DNA of 64,000 nucleotides. Origin: Argyresthia goedartella (taxonomy: Eukaryota > Arthropoda > Insecta > Lepidoptera > Argyresthiidae). This document shows, one piece after another, positions 42,001 through 53,704 of this stretch. How positions within the stretch are numbered: position 1 is the first letter of the stretch; each line of letters starts with the position of its first letter. The DNA is taken from assembly GCA_949825045.1 (NCBI GenBank), contig OX463829.1:27051715-27115714 (forward strand), read 5' to 3'. The translations under genes and the position numbers were made by a program. Below the pieces are notes generated by a model. It searched no databases. It saw only the letters and a list, made by a program, of their open reading frames with translations, and was not told the origin of the DNA.

Positions 42001-45000
42001 ATAAAGACGCAGTAAGAGGAACAGAATGGAACGGATGATCAAACTCTTGTTAATCATAGCATCACTGATGACTGTAGAACTAACAATAACAGAGAGTAAA
42101 GTTAATGAGAATAAGAAGAAAATAGGAGTTGAACGACCTTACTACCATCCAGCATTGACGAACGTTTGTGATATCGTTGACAGGAGATCTAAGGTGCATT
42201 GCTACTGTGATAGCACGAAACAGAAGATGGCCACTTGGGCTGATTGCTGGGTTTTTAGCGGCGAACTCACGGAAGATGACCCCATATGGCCCAGCTTCTC
42301 CACACAATCTAATATCGAACATTTAATATTCAACGTGAGATCCGACGATGCCCTAACTTTTATACCAGCCAAGGCCCTCATCAGACTTGACCTACTGAAG
42401 CATTTAACCATACAATTCGGTAGCATTAGAAGCATTCCACCTTTTGCATTCAACAACTCGACGAACATCCGACAGATTGCGCTAAAATCTAACAGAATCG
42501 CCAATTTGGAAGTAAATTCGTTTTCTAAACTAATGATGCTGTCAAATCTAAGCTTGGAAGATAATCTCATATCCGAGTTACAACGAGATGCGTTTATCGG
42601 TTTGCCAAACTTGCACATCCTTCATCTCACAAGTAATAACTTGAGTCTGATCCACGAAGGCTGCTTCAGGCACTTAAATAATTTAATAGAACTTAAACTG
42701 GACTCTAATTACATATCTGTAGTTACACGGGAGACGTTCGAAGGCTTGCAGAATCTCGCGAGATTAGACTTGAGGAATAATAAGATGACGATGATTGGGA
42801 ATTTGGCATTCAGTGAGCTGTGGGGTTTGAAGGAGTTATTGCTTGACAACAACGCGATAGAGTACATATCCGAGAGATCCTTTGGAGGGTTAACACAAAT
42901 GACGAAGTTATCGCTATCAGGGAACAAATTGACTGCGTTCTATGAAGATATTATTGAGGAGATTAGAAGTCTGCTGGTTTTGGATCTGAGTGATAACCTA
43001 CTGGATACGATTTCGTACGAGACAATACGCAGTGTTGCTGAAAATGAGAAATCTTCCGCTACTGCGCTATTTTTAGATGGTAAGTTAATTGTGTTTTCCT
43101 TATTGTAGGATATGTGTTTTCGAACCCTATAACCGATATTAGTTAATTTATTATAGAGCTCAGAAAACTCTAAATTATGATTGGCCTGTTTTTAGAAAAC
43201 TGGAATTGCTGGCTTCCTCTTCGGGAATATTAATTGCCGACAAAACGGCCGTAATTATGCATTTGCCTGCTACGAGGGGTCGTTTAAACGCTAATTGATT
43301 TATTGGTTTGGTTTCAAAATTCCCGGGTATTGTCTGACGTTGACATTGTGGCTTTATTTCGCCTCTCTCCGTCAATTAAAACTTTGACGAAGTTACTAGC
43401 ATTCGAGGCGGCTCGGAACGTACAGAGAGAGCACAAAGGCTTTCAATATTGTCCGTTCCTCTTGGCGCTAAATAGTTTAATGTTTGCTAAAGCCGCCTCC
43501 TATGTGTGAAAAGTAAACATATATTTTCAGAGCAGGCGCTGTCAAATTATTTTTCGATTCGCTAAGTGAAGTTGTGAGGCAGTTGCTCGCGACGCTAATA
43601 CAGGCGATGGGAGTTTTTTCCAGTGATATATAGAGATATTTCGGGACTGGAATTATGATCCTTTTATTTCATCCTTGTGGAGCTATCGCCCTGCGTAAAT
43701 CACCCGCTGTACGGCGGCCCACGTATTTTGCTGCTCGATACGATAAATTCAAGCGAGCTAAAGCGAGAAATAGCTTTTTATTTGCAAACATGGCGGCTGT
43801 TTGTTAGAAATTTTTATAGTCGCTTTTCGGAGCCTGATCTGAGAAGTACGCTTTTTCTGCTGCTTTGATTTATTCATGAGAATGCTTTATCTGACTGCTG
43901 AAGGCTGGGGATTTGTGCGGGTAGATGTAGAAATGTTGCGAGATCCGTAGCTGGGGGGACTCCAAAACTGAATTTGGGATACCTATCTGACCAATTACGC
44001 GGTCGCAATTGCATTTTCCTTTTATTGCAAAATATTTTGGAAAGGAAACACATAATATTCTCAGAAATAAATTTCCTCTGACCCTACACAAGAATGCCCT
44101 GTTAGAAGGTTTAACCTCTGGAATACAACAGGCGCCACTTTTCAGGGGTTAAGAAACAGCGACGTTACAAACATTTAAACATATAAAATATTCTACATTT
44201 TTTTCCCTCCCATGCCTGGCGAGATTTTCGAACTTGAATTAAGCTTTAACCATTCTCGGGTTGTTAACCTTTCGAGCGTGTTTTTTACCATAGCATACGG
44301 GTCAAGATGGCGATGTCTCATGTAAAATTACGCGCTGGGACGGTTAATACATCTCACTCTACACAACATTCTTATTTTCATGACGACCTGAATGGCCGAG
44401 TCGGTAGTGACGCTGCCTACGAAACCAAGGGTCCCGGGTTCGAGTCCCGGTGGGGGCAAATGTTTGTTTGATGAGAACGGATGTTTGTACCCTAGTCATG
44501 GTTGTTTATCTATCTAAGTATAATATTTCTCTATATAAGTATGTGTATCGTTGTTTAGTACCCAAGATACAGGGAATCCTAGTTTGGGGCTAGATCAATG
44601 TGTGTAAAAAAGGTGTCCAAGGTATTATTATTATTATCATTAACGATCGATCGACCTTCTATTACAGTTCTAAACACATTTTTTGGGATTGCCTCATAAT
44701 AACATTAATAAACAGACTCAGATACTACTCTAAATATAACGCCAACTCCAAAAGTACCTGAGTGCTGTAGAAATAAACCGTACTCTCTCTTTCCCAAAAC
44801 CCACTAACGAATTCGTTTTAAATCCGCTTTGCAGGTAACCCACTCACTTGCGACTGCCGGCTCGCCTGGATCTACTCTCTCAGAAACGAAACAGAAGACG
44901 ATACCCTGCGGGCTGCGCTGGATAAGGTATCCTGTATCACAGACCCAACCATCGCAAAGCGTCTCAAAGACACAAACGAAGTTAAAAACAAAGTCACGGA

Positions 45001-45256
45001 CGACTACTACTACGAAGACAAAGCCAGCGATATCCTTTACGACGAACCTAAAAGAGATGGTCTGAGCAGCGCGATGAAACTAGTTGATATACCGTTGAAG
45101 ATCCTACCATGTCCAAAGGAGTTGCTTCAAACGTTGGATAAGACTCATCAGCATCCGGTGCAAAATGAAATCAGGCTGAAGGCATTTTCGAATGGTGAGC
45201 GACCGTTTATCAGGCTAGTGTCTACCGTTGTTGTGGCTATATTTATTTTGTTCTAG
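42001..45256 (+). CDS. Con: Connectin-like LRR cell-surface protein, two coding exons (42026-43079, 44835-45256)
   Basis: Homophilic cell adhesion role is known for Drosophila connectin; here it is inferred. Seen: start ATG 42026 preceded by an acceptor 'tttgtttcag' at 42000, so a 5' UTR exon lies upstream. Exon 1 ends ...LFLDG at 43079|gtaagt; exon 2 starts after 'tttgcag' at 44834; phase 1, frame preserved, 491 residues. Order: signal peptide (residues 4-19), Cys cluster C48, C59, C61, C74 ('CDIVDRRSKVHCYC..ADCW'), about ten LRRs (90-350), LRR C-terminal cap 'NPLTCDCRLAWIYSLRNET' with later Cys, and a C-terminal hydrophobic tail 'LVSTVVVAIFILF' fitting a GPI signal. No lesion seen. Another LRR family member remains possible. 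Confidence 0.85.
43080..44834 (+). other. Intron of the connectin-like gene
   Basis: 1755 bp, gtaagt donor and tttgcag acceptor, phase 1. Contains a sense S1 SINE at 44381-44640. Other ORFs inside (43303-43509, 43677-43868) show no motifs. Confidence 0.85.
44381..44640 (+). mobile_element. tRNA-derived SINE S1 in the connectin-like intron
   Basis: A box 'tggccgagtcgg', B box 'ggttcgagtcc', body and (att)n tail intact. Sense orientation, about 200 bp before the acceptor. Confidence 0.9.
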
Positions 45257-45470
45257 TCTCATTTAAGTCAAATTAAGCTAAAATGTTTGTGATATAGTAG
45301 GATAATGTGAATATTTTTATGCTTTCCGTTTGTACAGACCACAGATTGTAAATAATCTTATTTAATTGTTTTGTTGTATAGCTTAAAGAGGAATTTAAGA
45401 CTTGTAATTAAGTACTTGTAGGTTTAAGAAGAGTCGATTTTAGTATTTTAAATAAAATGATATCATCTCG
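45257..45470 (+). other. 3' UTR of the connectin-like gene
   Basis: AT-rich sequence after the stop; first aataaa at 45451-45456 is the likely polyadenylation signal. The exact end is inferred. Confidence 0.5.
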
Positions 45471-45714
45471 AGTTACGTTTCAAATTCAATAAGATTTTAA
45501 AATGTTATATCCAATTTACTGACATTTTACTATGTACTTAAAATACATGTTTATTAATCTTTCAGATTTTCCACCAATACTGTAATGTTAAATTTTCCTT
45601 CAGTTAGATGTTCGGCCCTCCTTGAATGTGTAAAAACCTTCAATGTTTTCAGTAGAACATTAAGAATTTGGAAATCAATAAAAGGGTCAACTACCTATGA
45701 TTTTACTTTTCTAA

Positions 45715-45840
45715 CCTCTAATGGTCCGACGATATCATCAAGTCGCCGGGGTCCCACTGGAGATTGGCGCTTTAGAGAAGAAGCCTATGCCCCGCAGTGA
45801 GTCTATGTAGGCTGAGTATGATGATGAACCTCTGATACAC
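45715..45840 (+). mobile_element. 3' terminus of an RTE-type LINE
   Basis: 'WSDDIIKSPGSHWRLA' followed, after a small deletion, by 'EEAYAPQ', then 'tgagtatgatgatga': the well-known end of RTE-like ORFs and their (tga)n tail in Lepidoptera. Only the last ~30 codons remain. Confidence 0.65.
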
Positions 45841-46017
45841 TAATATGTCTGGGGCGAAGGACGCATGCTCACACACACACAAAAAACATAGCGTCACGTC
45901 TTTTCCCATACGAGTTGGCAGAGGCACACTTGTGCCCACTTTCAGGCAGTTATTCAATACTCCATTTAAGCATGCATGGACGTATGCTTCTATTATATAT
46001 TCGAGAACTATTTAAAT
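45841..46017. other. No recognised feature
   Basis: Short (ca)n-like stretch at 45870-45885; nothing else. Confidence 0.3.
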
Positions 46018-46345
46018 GACCACCAAAATATTTTTTTCCTACCCAAAATGGGTAAAAGTTGCAGAAAATATCGTGGCAAAATACTGCGGTAGCTTAGGTG
46101 AAGGGTAAAGGGGGTGAGCGAAGCGAAGCCCCCATTATCCTTCGTGTTGGGTTGAACATGTAATATAACAAAAAATACTTGAAACGTAAACTTAAGTAAA
46201 CAAAACATAAAAAGAAGTTTGATGATCATTTATCCAAACACTATTTGGTGGTCGATTACCAATTCTGGCGGCCGTTTCGAATTTATTGGTAGTAAAATAG
46301 GTGCGTTTTTGGTGATCGTTTAAACATAAGCCTAAATATTCTACG
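46018..46345. mobile_element. MITE family M2, copy 1
   Basis: Core 'gagcgaagcgaagcccccat' and 'gttgggttgaacatgtaata' as in family M, but different ends: 'gaccaccaaaat' at the left and 'ttggtgatcgtttaaac' at the right. Same layout at 57680-58004. Confidence 0.65.
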
Positions 46346-46763
46346 GTAATTCTTTTCCCAGCAGTGGGCCATGGTAGATGGTAGGCTCTTAATAATAATA
46401 ATAATATTTAAATAAAAAAATAATACAACCCCTTTTCATCTTAACATGTTTTACATTCTTTCTTAGTATCTTATAGCTAGACTACCGGATACTCCACTCG
46501 TCCCTGAATGTTGTACGATAACTTGTTATGTATTCATACCCACTATTTATTATTTATTGTACCGTGTACGCACGAATGTCAGCATCACTCACAAACCTCC
46601 GTGGTTTATGTGATGCATTTGTATTTAGTTAAGACTGGGATCATTATTTGTATGTTAAATAAAAAAAAAAAACATACATAAACATTTTTCTACCCCACAC
46701 TAGGATACCTCGTGTCGTGGGAACCAGAAACAGCGACATCACACACATATAAACATCCAAGAC
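46346..46763 (+). other. Unassigned; possible poly(A)-ended fragment
   Basis: 'gtatgttaaat' followed by A12 near 46662 may be the 3' end of a retroposed transcript or LINE; no coding remnant seen. (aat)n at 46391. Confidence 0.3.
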
Positions 46764-47399
46764 CAGTTTTTTTTAGGGTTCCGTAAAGAAACAAGGCACC
46801 CTTATAGTTTCATCAAGTCTTGTCTTTCCGTCCGTCCGTCCGTAATTCATAGCAACTTTATGCAGAAAATATTAAGACTACACAGTTGAAACTTGTTATG
46901 TAGATGTATTCTCTGAATCGCTTTACGATTTTTATACAAAAATTTAAAAATTTCAATAATGAAAGGGAGCTCCCCATACACGGAACTAAAACCAAAATTT
47001 ATTTTTTCATCAAACCTATATGTGTGGGGTGTTTATAGATAGGTCTTTAAAAATGAGGTTCCTGAAACCATTTTTCCTCAAAGTAAATCGTTAAAGAGAC
47101 AGACCCTTTCAAAGTGGAAAAATGTGTGTTCCTCGCCTCTAACTTTTAAAGTAAGAAAGTGAAAAATCTACAAAAATTATATGCTGTGTATCTCAATACA
47201 CATTTTCAACGAAAATTAGTTTGATCAAATTAAATAAGTCGTTTTTAAGATATGAAACATTTATTAAAAACCGCAAAGATAACTTTGTCATTCGTACAAA
47301 CAGCATGAAAACAAAGTTACAACACAAACACCCAGTCACATAAACACTTGCTACAACGGAACCCTTCATGGGCGAGTCCGACTCGCACTTGGCCACTTT
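46764..47399 (-). repeat. Lepidopteran repeat family L, near full length (minus)
   Basis: From 'ttttttagggttccgtaaag' with (ccgt)n to 'gcgagtccgactcgcacttg' 'gcca'. This copy differs internally from 8600-9418. Confidence 0.75.
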
Positions 47400-47714
47400 T
47401 ATTTACTTCACCACCAGCCGGGGATCGCCGTCATTTATTTTTTCAAGTCTTTCGCTCACGATGTCTTTCACGAACAATGGCCTTTGCTCCTGCCTGGTTG
47501 CGCTGGCGCAGTTGGTGGCATTAAGTTTCATTCATCTGAGGTTAGGTTCAAACCCACGTCAAGTGATCTTTCATATACACGTGACACAAGAAAAATTAAC
47601 ATATATTTTAAGAAGAAGTAAATAGAATTTCACGACTTTGACACCAACTACACCAGCGCCATCTGCAATGAGCTTTTGAGATAAGGTACCAATAATACAT
47701 GGCCCTAATACATA
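47400..47714. other. No supported gene
   Basis: ORF 47368-47625 is unrecognised. No repeat assigned. Confidence 0.3.
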
Positions 47715-48733
47715 AAGTTGGCACCTGGCTCGGGTGACGTTTGTGCAAAGTACAGTGTATACAGTGCGGTTTTACATATTGCTAAATCGAAATTCGATGT
47801 ACTTAATTGATATTAGGTTTTGTTTGTGCGTTGTCTGTCACTCACTGTCAGTCAGTTTAGCGTGTTACACCAATGGGTGCATTCAGCAGAACACATCGAT
47901 GATGGAACGTTGTAACGGTGATGGAAAACATCGTGAGGAAACCTTTAATCTCCATAGCTGCAGCGATGGGCTAGCCTCCTGTCACGCAAAATGGAGTATT
48001 TAATAAATGGCTAAACGTGTACAAAAAATAATGTTTCCATTTCAGATTTATGGTTTTTAGTAGGTGCATAATATTACTAAATCTGAAGTCATAATTTTTT
48101 TATTCACTTCTTCATGCGGTCTAGTTTCATCGGTACTTTTTGTAGGGTCCACAGTACTAAAAAATTGGCTAACTTCATATATTTTTATTGCACACAACTA
48201 ATATATGGACAACAAGACTTACATAAAAATAGTATACAAAGGCGAGCTTATCTCTAATAAGAGATCTCTTCCAGAAAACCAAAATTTCTTTCTCGCGTTC
48301 AAAAAAAGTCAATACCTTGAGTATAGGAGCCCTTTCTTTACTCTTTATCGTTTTCCTCTTCATAATCGTCGTTGAAAAACGTCCAAACTTAGCAATTATA
48401 GGGGGAAAAAAGGCACCAGGGGACTGTCCTTCGTCTTGTTGTCTAATGTCGTCTGCGACAAAATCTATTATGTCAAGCTCAAATCGGTCCAGTTCTATGT
48501 AAAAGTCAGTATTTCTTGTCAGGAGTCGACCGGAGGCTGCAAGCATTCTCATGGCCAGTCTGATCAGCCTCCTTAGTCCCTAACAATAGTGATAACAAAA
48601 ACTTAACAATAATCCAACAACAATAACTGTGTGATTCACATGCGTAAAAGGTAAATACGACAGGCAAATACTTACTTCAACACTCAGTGAATAAATACTG
48701 TACACAAACGTCACTCGAGCCAGGTGCCAACTT
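47715..48733. mobile_element. 1.0-kb TIR element carrying an unknown ORF
   Basis: The first 31 bases ('aagttggcacctggctcggg' then tgacgtttgtg) recur inverted at the right end with one mismatch, and 'acagt' follows on both sides. No clear target duplication, superfamily unknown. It contains a LINE-like scrap at 47870-48000 ('aaacatcgtgaggaaacc', 'tagctgcagcgatgg') and the minus-strand ORF at 48175-48579. Confidence 0.7.
48175..48579 (-). CDS. Unknown ORF, possibly a captured terminal exon
   Basis: 125 codons from ATG 48552 (MRMLAASGRLLTRN) to 48175; the frame extends nine codons upstream ('GLRRLIRLA') to a plausible splice acceptor 'cactattgttag' ending at 48580. The first 60 residues are ordinary-looking and acidic in the middle ('ELDRFELDIIDFVADDIRQQ'), then basic, then hydrophobic near the end. 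A +1 shift after 'AKFGR' would give an acidic C-terminus ('NDDYEEENDKE') and a stop, so the original frame may have differed. No family recognised. It lies wholly within the TIR element. Confidence 0.35.
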   Translation of the reverse strand, partial: GLRRLIRLAMRMLAASGRLLTRNTDFYIELDRFELDIIDFVADDIRQQDEGQSPGAFFPPIIAKFGRFSTTIMKRKTIKSKERAPILKVLTFFEREKEILVFWKRSLIRDKLAFVYYFYVSLVVHILVVCNKNI

Positions 48734-49460
48734 AGCTCGCCCGGGAAGCACATTATGTCCTTCTGCCCTTTGTAGAGTTAAATCAATGCAGACCTGTCTG
48801 GAAAGTATAATAAAAAAAAAATACGATTGCTATTATTGTGTGAATGAAAGGCATGTAAATATTTTTATTTGCCGCAGAGAAGGGATCGCATAGCTTCGGA
48901 TTTCGGCCAAATATCTTTATATCTTTTAAACAGACTTTTTTGTGTTCACCCGATGAAAACTAAACTACGAATAGCGATGTCAAATACAAACCGTGAAAAT
49001 AAAACGCAGGGTAAATAATTTAGGGATAGATAGCGGCAAAACCTATCTAAAGAAATACTTTGAATTGGCAAAAATAACGTATTTTTCAAGTAAGGCCAGC
49101 TGTCACTAACAGATAACGATTATTTAGATTTAACTAAAATTGTTGTGAATATGTCTTGGCTGTATACCAAATGGAAAAATCTATTCCATAAAGTCTTATT
49201 AAAAGTTGGGATGTTTGAAGGATTGACCACCATTACAGATAATTCTATTGTCCTCGTGGGCCTTAAAGCCCGACTACATAAGTGGTACCATAAGTATGGC
49301 AGTGAGATTTTTATAGCCATAATATAAGTTGGTAGTTATTGTGTTTTAAAGTGCCACTAGCTAGAAAGTGGAGTAAGACTTAACTCGAGAAAACTTTGAC
49401 AAGTCTTCTCTTGAGTATTATTCAGTATTAAGTATTTATTGTGTCATATAAATAGGTAAG
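48734..49460. other. No supported gene
   Basis: Short ORFs on both strands at 49120-49327 overlap and have no motif. Confidence 0.3.
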
Positions 49461-50169
49461 TCAAAGTCAAAGTACTTTTTTACTGTAGATATTTACATAT
49501 AATTAGCAAACTTCATTTTTTGCCTCTTCTCTACATTGGACCACTGTGGGAGAAGAAGGGCGTAGAAACTCCCACAGATTGATTTTTAGATCTCTTTTAA
49601 AAATAGGTTGTGCTTAAGTAATACAATTATGTTTTTTTATTTATTGAATAAGCAGGCAATAATAAATAATTACAAAATTATTAACAGCGAGGTCTGTGTT
49701 GAACTAGATTAACCCCCATACAGTCCTGTCATTTAAGTAATCTCGAACATTGTAATATCCCTTTTTCGACAAAGTCGCTTTAACATGCTTTTTAAATTGC
49801 CAAATGACAATTTCAAAATCTCCAGAGGTATCTTGCCCTCCTTATAGCAGAGAATGCACTGACCCTTGAAAGAATTGCTAACCTTCGCGAGTCTATATCG
49901 GGGCGCACACAGTCTGTGATTATTTCTTAGGTTAACATTGCAGCTATCGCTAAGTTTGGTAAATGTTGTAAGGTTCTTGCGTGCATACATTATATTTTCG
50001 AAAATAAATTGACTAGCTACAGTTAGTATGTCAATTTCTTTAAAAAGCTCTCTTAAGGAGTCTGTTTCTTTTTAAATTATAAATTGCTCGAATAGCTCTT
50101 TTCTGTAAAATAAAAATAGTTTGAATATCCGCTGCTTTTCCCCACAACAAGATACCATAGGACATGACA
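49461..50169 (-). mobile_element. CR1-like element N1, 3' half (RT C-terminus, 3' UTR, tail)
   Basis: On the minus strand it starts in 'HVMSYGILLWGKAADIQTIF' and runs through 'NNHRLCAPRYRLAKVSNSFK' with at least one frameshift, then the 3' UTR shared with 28942-29092 and a (tttgac)n tail at 49461. Its 5' continuation is 53705-54362: that part ends 'RLVYFS' just before 'FHSV', and the two halves join across element N2 with a 6-bp duplication atgaca. Confidence 0.8.
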
Positions 50170-50176
50170 TGGTGCA

Positions 50177-53100
50177 CTCGACCATGAGCTCATCTTTCTC
50201 ACGGAAACTAAGTTGTGTGAAGATTTCCTAAACGCGGAAATATGCGACCCGGACCGCTACGACATACTTCGACGTGACCGTGCATCCACTACGGCTGGCG
50301 GCGGGGTAATGGCGCTGTGCTCGCCCACGCTCGCCGTGCGCCCGCGCCCCGAGTGGGAGGAGGACAGCTACGAAGCTATCTGGCTGACAGTGTCGGGTGA
50401 GTCAATAAGTATTAAACGCAACCTTCATGTAGCTTTGGTATATATACCGCCCGACATAGATCTACCTCAGCGCATACAAAGATTCCTAAATCAACTTAGC
50501 GATATAACACGTAACAATCCCAATGACCTTTTTATGCTGGTGGGAGACTTTAACTTGTCATGTCTGATCTGGGACACTGGTTATCCCGTGTGTATCAAAC
50601 ATGGCACTGTCGCGTTTCAAAACTCTGCAACAAACTTCGTAAACCTTATGAACATTCTTGGGTTTGATCAATACAATAAACTAAGAAATTGTTGTAATAA
50701 TATATTATGTTAAATCCACGCCTCAACCGAAAGGGTGGAATCTTTGAAGGGTTGTTTTACAATGGAATGTCACGAAGTAGTACTGACCTTGACGCCGTCG
50801 ACTGGTATGCGAAAGTTCAGATTCGAGGCAGGAGTACGGGATGAGGAACACAAGGGTGGGAGGTGTTGGGAGTCGAATCTTACTCGTGTCGTAGCCCGCT
50901 GCTGGTGCTGTCTTAATGCTGCCGACTACAATGGTCGCTATCCGAGCGCGACGAATTGGTGACCGAATCACTTCAAATTTTCACGGCACGAAGCACTCAC
51001 TACGATGACGTGAAATCAACTTATTTCTTGTAGATTATTACGAGATTACCATTGAAATATCATTCGGCCAAGGCCCCGATGCCTGACGCCGAAAATTTTA
51101 CCTCGTGCAAGTGACAGCTAGCTAGTGATGTTCCGTTCACTCGCGGTCAATCCGCGCAACAAAAACCGAGGTGCGTTCCGAAGCATAAATATTAAACATA
51201 TTAGATCTAGTATACAGTAATTTTGCAATTGATGTTACCCAGTCCTGTTCACCAGTTGTTGCGGAGGACAGATTCCACGTTACTCTCCATCTGGAGTGCA
51301 CAGACGTGTGCGTTAAAAGCATCCCACCAGCGAAGCAATTGAAATATCAGTTTAGGAAGTGCGACTACGGTGCTATGAATACTTTCTTTACTGAAACAGA
51401 TTGGAGTGACCTGGATAAGGGTAGTGTAGATGAAGCTGTCTCATACCTTACCTCTAGAATACATGATGCCATCGAGATGTTTGTACCGAAAGCTACGACC
51501 TGTAACTCGCGACATTACCCCATATGGTACAGCCAAGCCTTAATCAACATCATCAAGGAGAAAAATAAATACCACACTTTTTGGAAAAAATATAAAAACC
51601 CACATGACTACGACACTTTTTCTCTCCTTCGTAGTAGGCAAAACAGGTACAGGACGAATGTAACGCAAACTACACAAGGTTGGCTCAGGATGGCATAAAG
51701 GAGAACCCCAAGCTTTTTTGGTCGTACGTTAAAGCTAAACGAAAGGATGGATCTGGGTACCCTCAGAACATGACCTACAACAGCATTCCCTTAGGCTCTA
51801 AACAGGAAACATGCAACGCTTTCAATGAATACTTCGGGAAAATGTTCTGTCCTCCTGCTCAATGCTATTCCGATACAGATCTATTAGAACCGCCTCATCA
51901 GTTAGTGACTAACAGTATTGCGGTTTCGATTGAGGATATATTCAAACTTCTAAAAAAAACTTGATAAAAGTAAGGGTCCTGGTAGTGATAAAATTCGCCG
52001 AATCATTGGCTGGGCCACTATCAATAATATTCAACAGGTTTTTCCGTGAGGGAGTATTTCCGTCCACTTGGAAGTTCGCAAAGATTGTACCAGTCCATAA
52101 AAAGGGCTCCAAGATACCGGTAGAAAACTATAGACCAATATGTATTTTAAATGTTTTCAGCAAGGTGATGGAGCAGGTGGTTCATAGGCACATCTACTAG
52201 AATATTGCCTTGAATGTCCCAGGTGAACAACACGGCTTCCTGAGGTCCAGGTCCACTACAACCAACTTGGCTGTGTTTGTGGACTCGGTTCTCGTAGGAA
52301 TGGATAAGGAGGGTCAAGTTGATGCTGTTTATACGGATTTTAAGAAGGCGTTCGACCGGGTTGACCACATCATACTCCTGAAAAAGTTAAATAACCTGGG
52401 TATCCGGGGCGATCTTTTACGATGGACGGAATCTTACATTAATAGAAGATGTCAGGCTGTTGTCGTTGGTGGCTGTCGGTCAGATTTGATCATTACGGTA
52501 CCTTCTGGTGTTCCTCAGGGGTCAATTTTGGGACCCTTACTCTATGATGCATATTTATATGACATTGATATTTGCTTCAGTCACGCCAGGTTCCTCTTGT
52601 ATGCTGATGACAAAAAAGTTTTTTCACAAATAAATTCAATCCAAGATTGCGCCAATTTACAGGCGGACCTGAACAGGCTATCTGACTACTATGAGCGCAA
52701 CAGAATAAAAGTTAACGTTGCAAAATGTAATGTTATAAGTTTCACAAGGCGTAAAAAGCCAATTTTGAACGACTATAAATTAAATGAATCACCAATTATA
52801 AGGGTACAGTCGATACGCGACCTAGGTGTCATTCTGGACTGCAAGCTTACTTTTCAGGAACACATTGAACATGTCACAAATAAAGCTTACAGAAATCTAG
52901 GTTTTATTTTAAGAGTGGGTAAGCCATTTACTGACCTTAGCTGTATCCGTGTACTGTACTTTGCGTATGTTAGAAGCATTCTTGAATACTGCTGCACGGT
53001 ATGGAATCCTCAATACGAGGTTTACATAAATATGGTTGAGCGTCTCCAGATAAAATTTCTGCGCCATCTCAGCTATCGCGACGGATATCATGCCGAAGAT

Positions 53101-53436
53101 TACGCAGCAGAATGCCGACATCACAACGTCCTCAGCTTAGAGTCTCGTCGAGGCACGATGGACATGAGGCTGCTCTATAACATTTGCCATGGTGTAGTTG
53201 ACTGTCCGGATCTGGTTGAGGCTCTGGTCAGACTGGATGCGCCGTCAACACGTACCCGCCACACCAGACTTTTCAATGTGCCACTATCCCGTACAAACTA
53301 CGCAGCCAATTCTATCAGCCGCCGCCTGCCTCGCACATACAATGAAAATTTTTCCGGTCTAGACATTTTCCATCACTCTCCTGGCCTCTTTCAAAAGAAT
53401 ATGAAATTAATCTTTGTACCACCACTAAATAAATAA
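50177..53436 (+). pseudogene. N2 endonuclease-reverse transcriptase, broken ORF2
   Basis: Seen in order: 'LIFLTETKLCEDFL' (APE-type endonuclease), 'VGDFNLSCLIWD', [solo LTR], 'NILDLVYSNFAIDVTQ' immediately after the LTR, frameshift near 51685, 'GIKENPKLFWSYVKAKRKDG', a short frameshifting deletion near 51995, 'FREGVFPSTWKFAKIVPVHK', TAG at 52198, then an open 408-codon RT: motif A 'YTDFKKAFDRVDH', motif B 'GVPQGSILGPLLYDAYL', catalytic YADD, motif E 'IRDLGVILDCKLTF', thumb and C-terminus to 53436. Deleting the LTR and one target copy restores the endonuclease frame exactly. Dead element; same lineage as the fragment at 237-1160. Confidence 0.88.
50708..51198. mobile_element. Solo LTR (491 bp) with 5-bp TSD
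   Basis: Starts tgttaaatcc and ends attaaaca (TG...CA), flanked by tatta on both sides (50703-50707, 51199-51203). It interrupts the N2 endonuclease between Leu and Asp codons of 'NILDLVYS'. No internal retroviral-like genes, so a recombination remnant. Gypsy versus BEL/Pao is not decidable from this. Confidence 0.9.
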
Positions 53437-53704
53437 CATTATCTCTATTACTACCACACACACCCACCCTCACAGAGACACACACACGCACACTTCACTC
53501 CTCCACTTCCATCTGTAACTCCTAAAACTTTTTTAAAAATAAAACTTAAAAATTGTAGGTAGCTGCTGTATTTGCAAAATGTTAAAATGTAAAAGTAAGA
53601 TAATAAGAGCCCCTAATTGGCCTAGGTTTAAGTTATTTATTATGCTGTACATATTTAAGATTGTGCTGTGGGCTCAGTTCCCAAATAAACAAATAAACAA
53701 ACAA

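Larger units (their letters stand above)
50170..53704 (+). mobile_element. CR1-like LINE N2 inserted into N1
   Basis: Begins inside the endonuclease domain and ends with a tandem 'aaataaaca' tail. It is flanked by atgaca at 50164-50169 and 53705-53710. Interrupted by a solo LTR at 50708-51198. About 3.0 kb without the LTR; ORF1 and the endonuclease start are missing (5' truncation). Confidence 0.85.

Noticed and set aside
42080..42927. Minus-strand ORFs across the connectin-like exon
   Set aside because: Shadows of the LRR coding frame; no independent motif.
43303..43868. Additional exons in the connectin-like intron
   Set aside because: Open stretches without splice-compatible frames or LRR-like residues; exon 1 to exon 2 already joins in frame.
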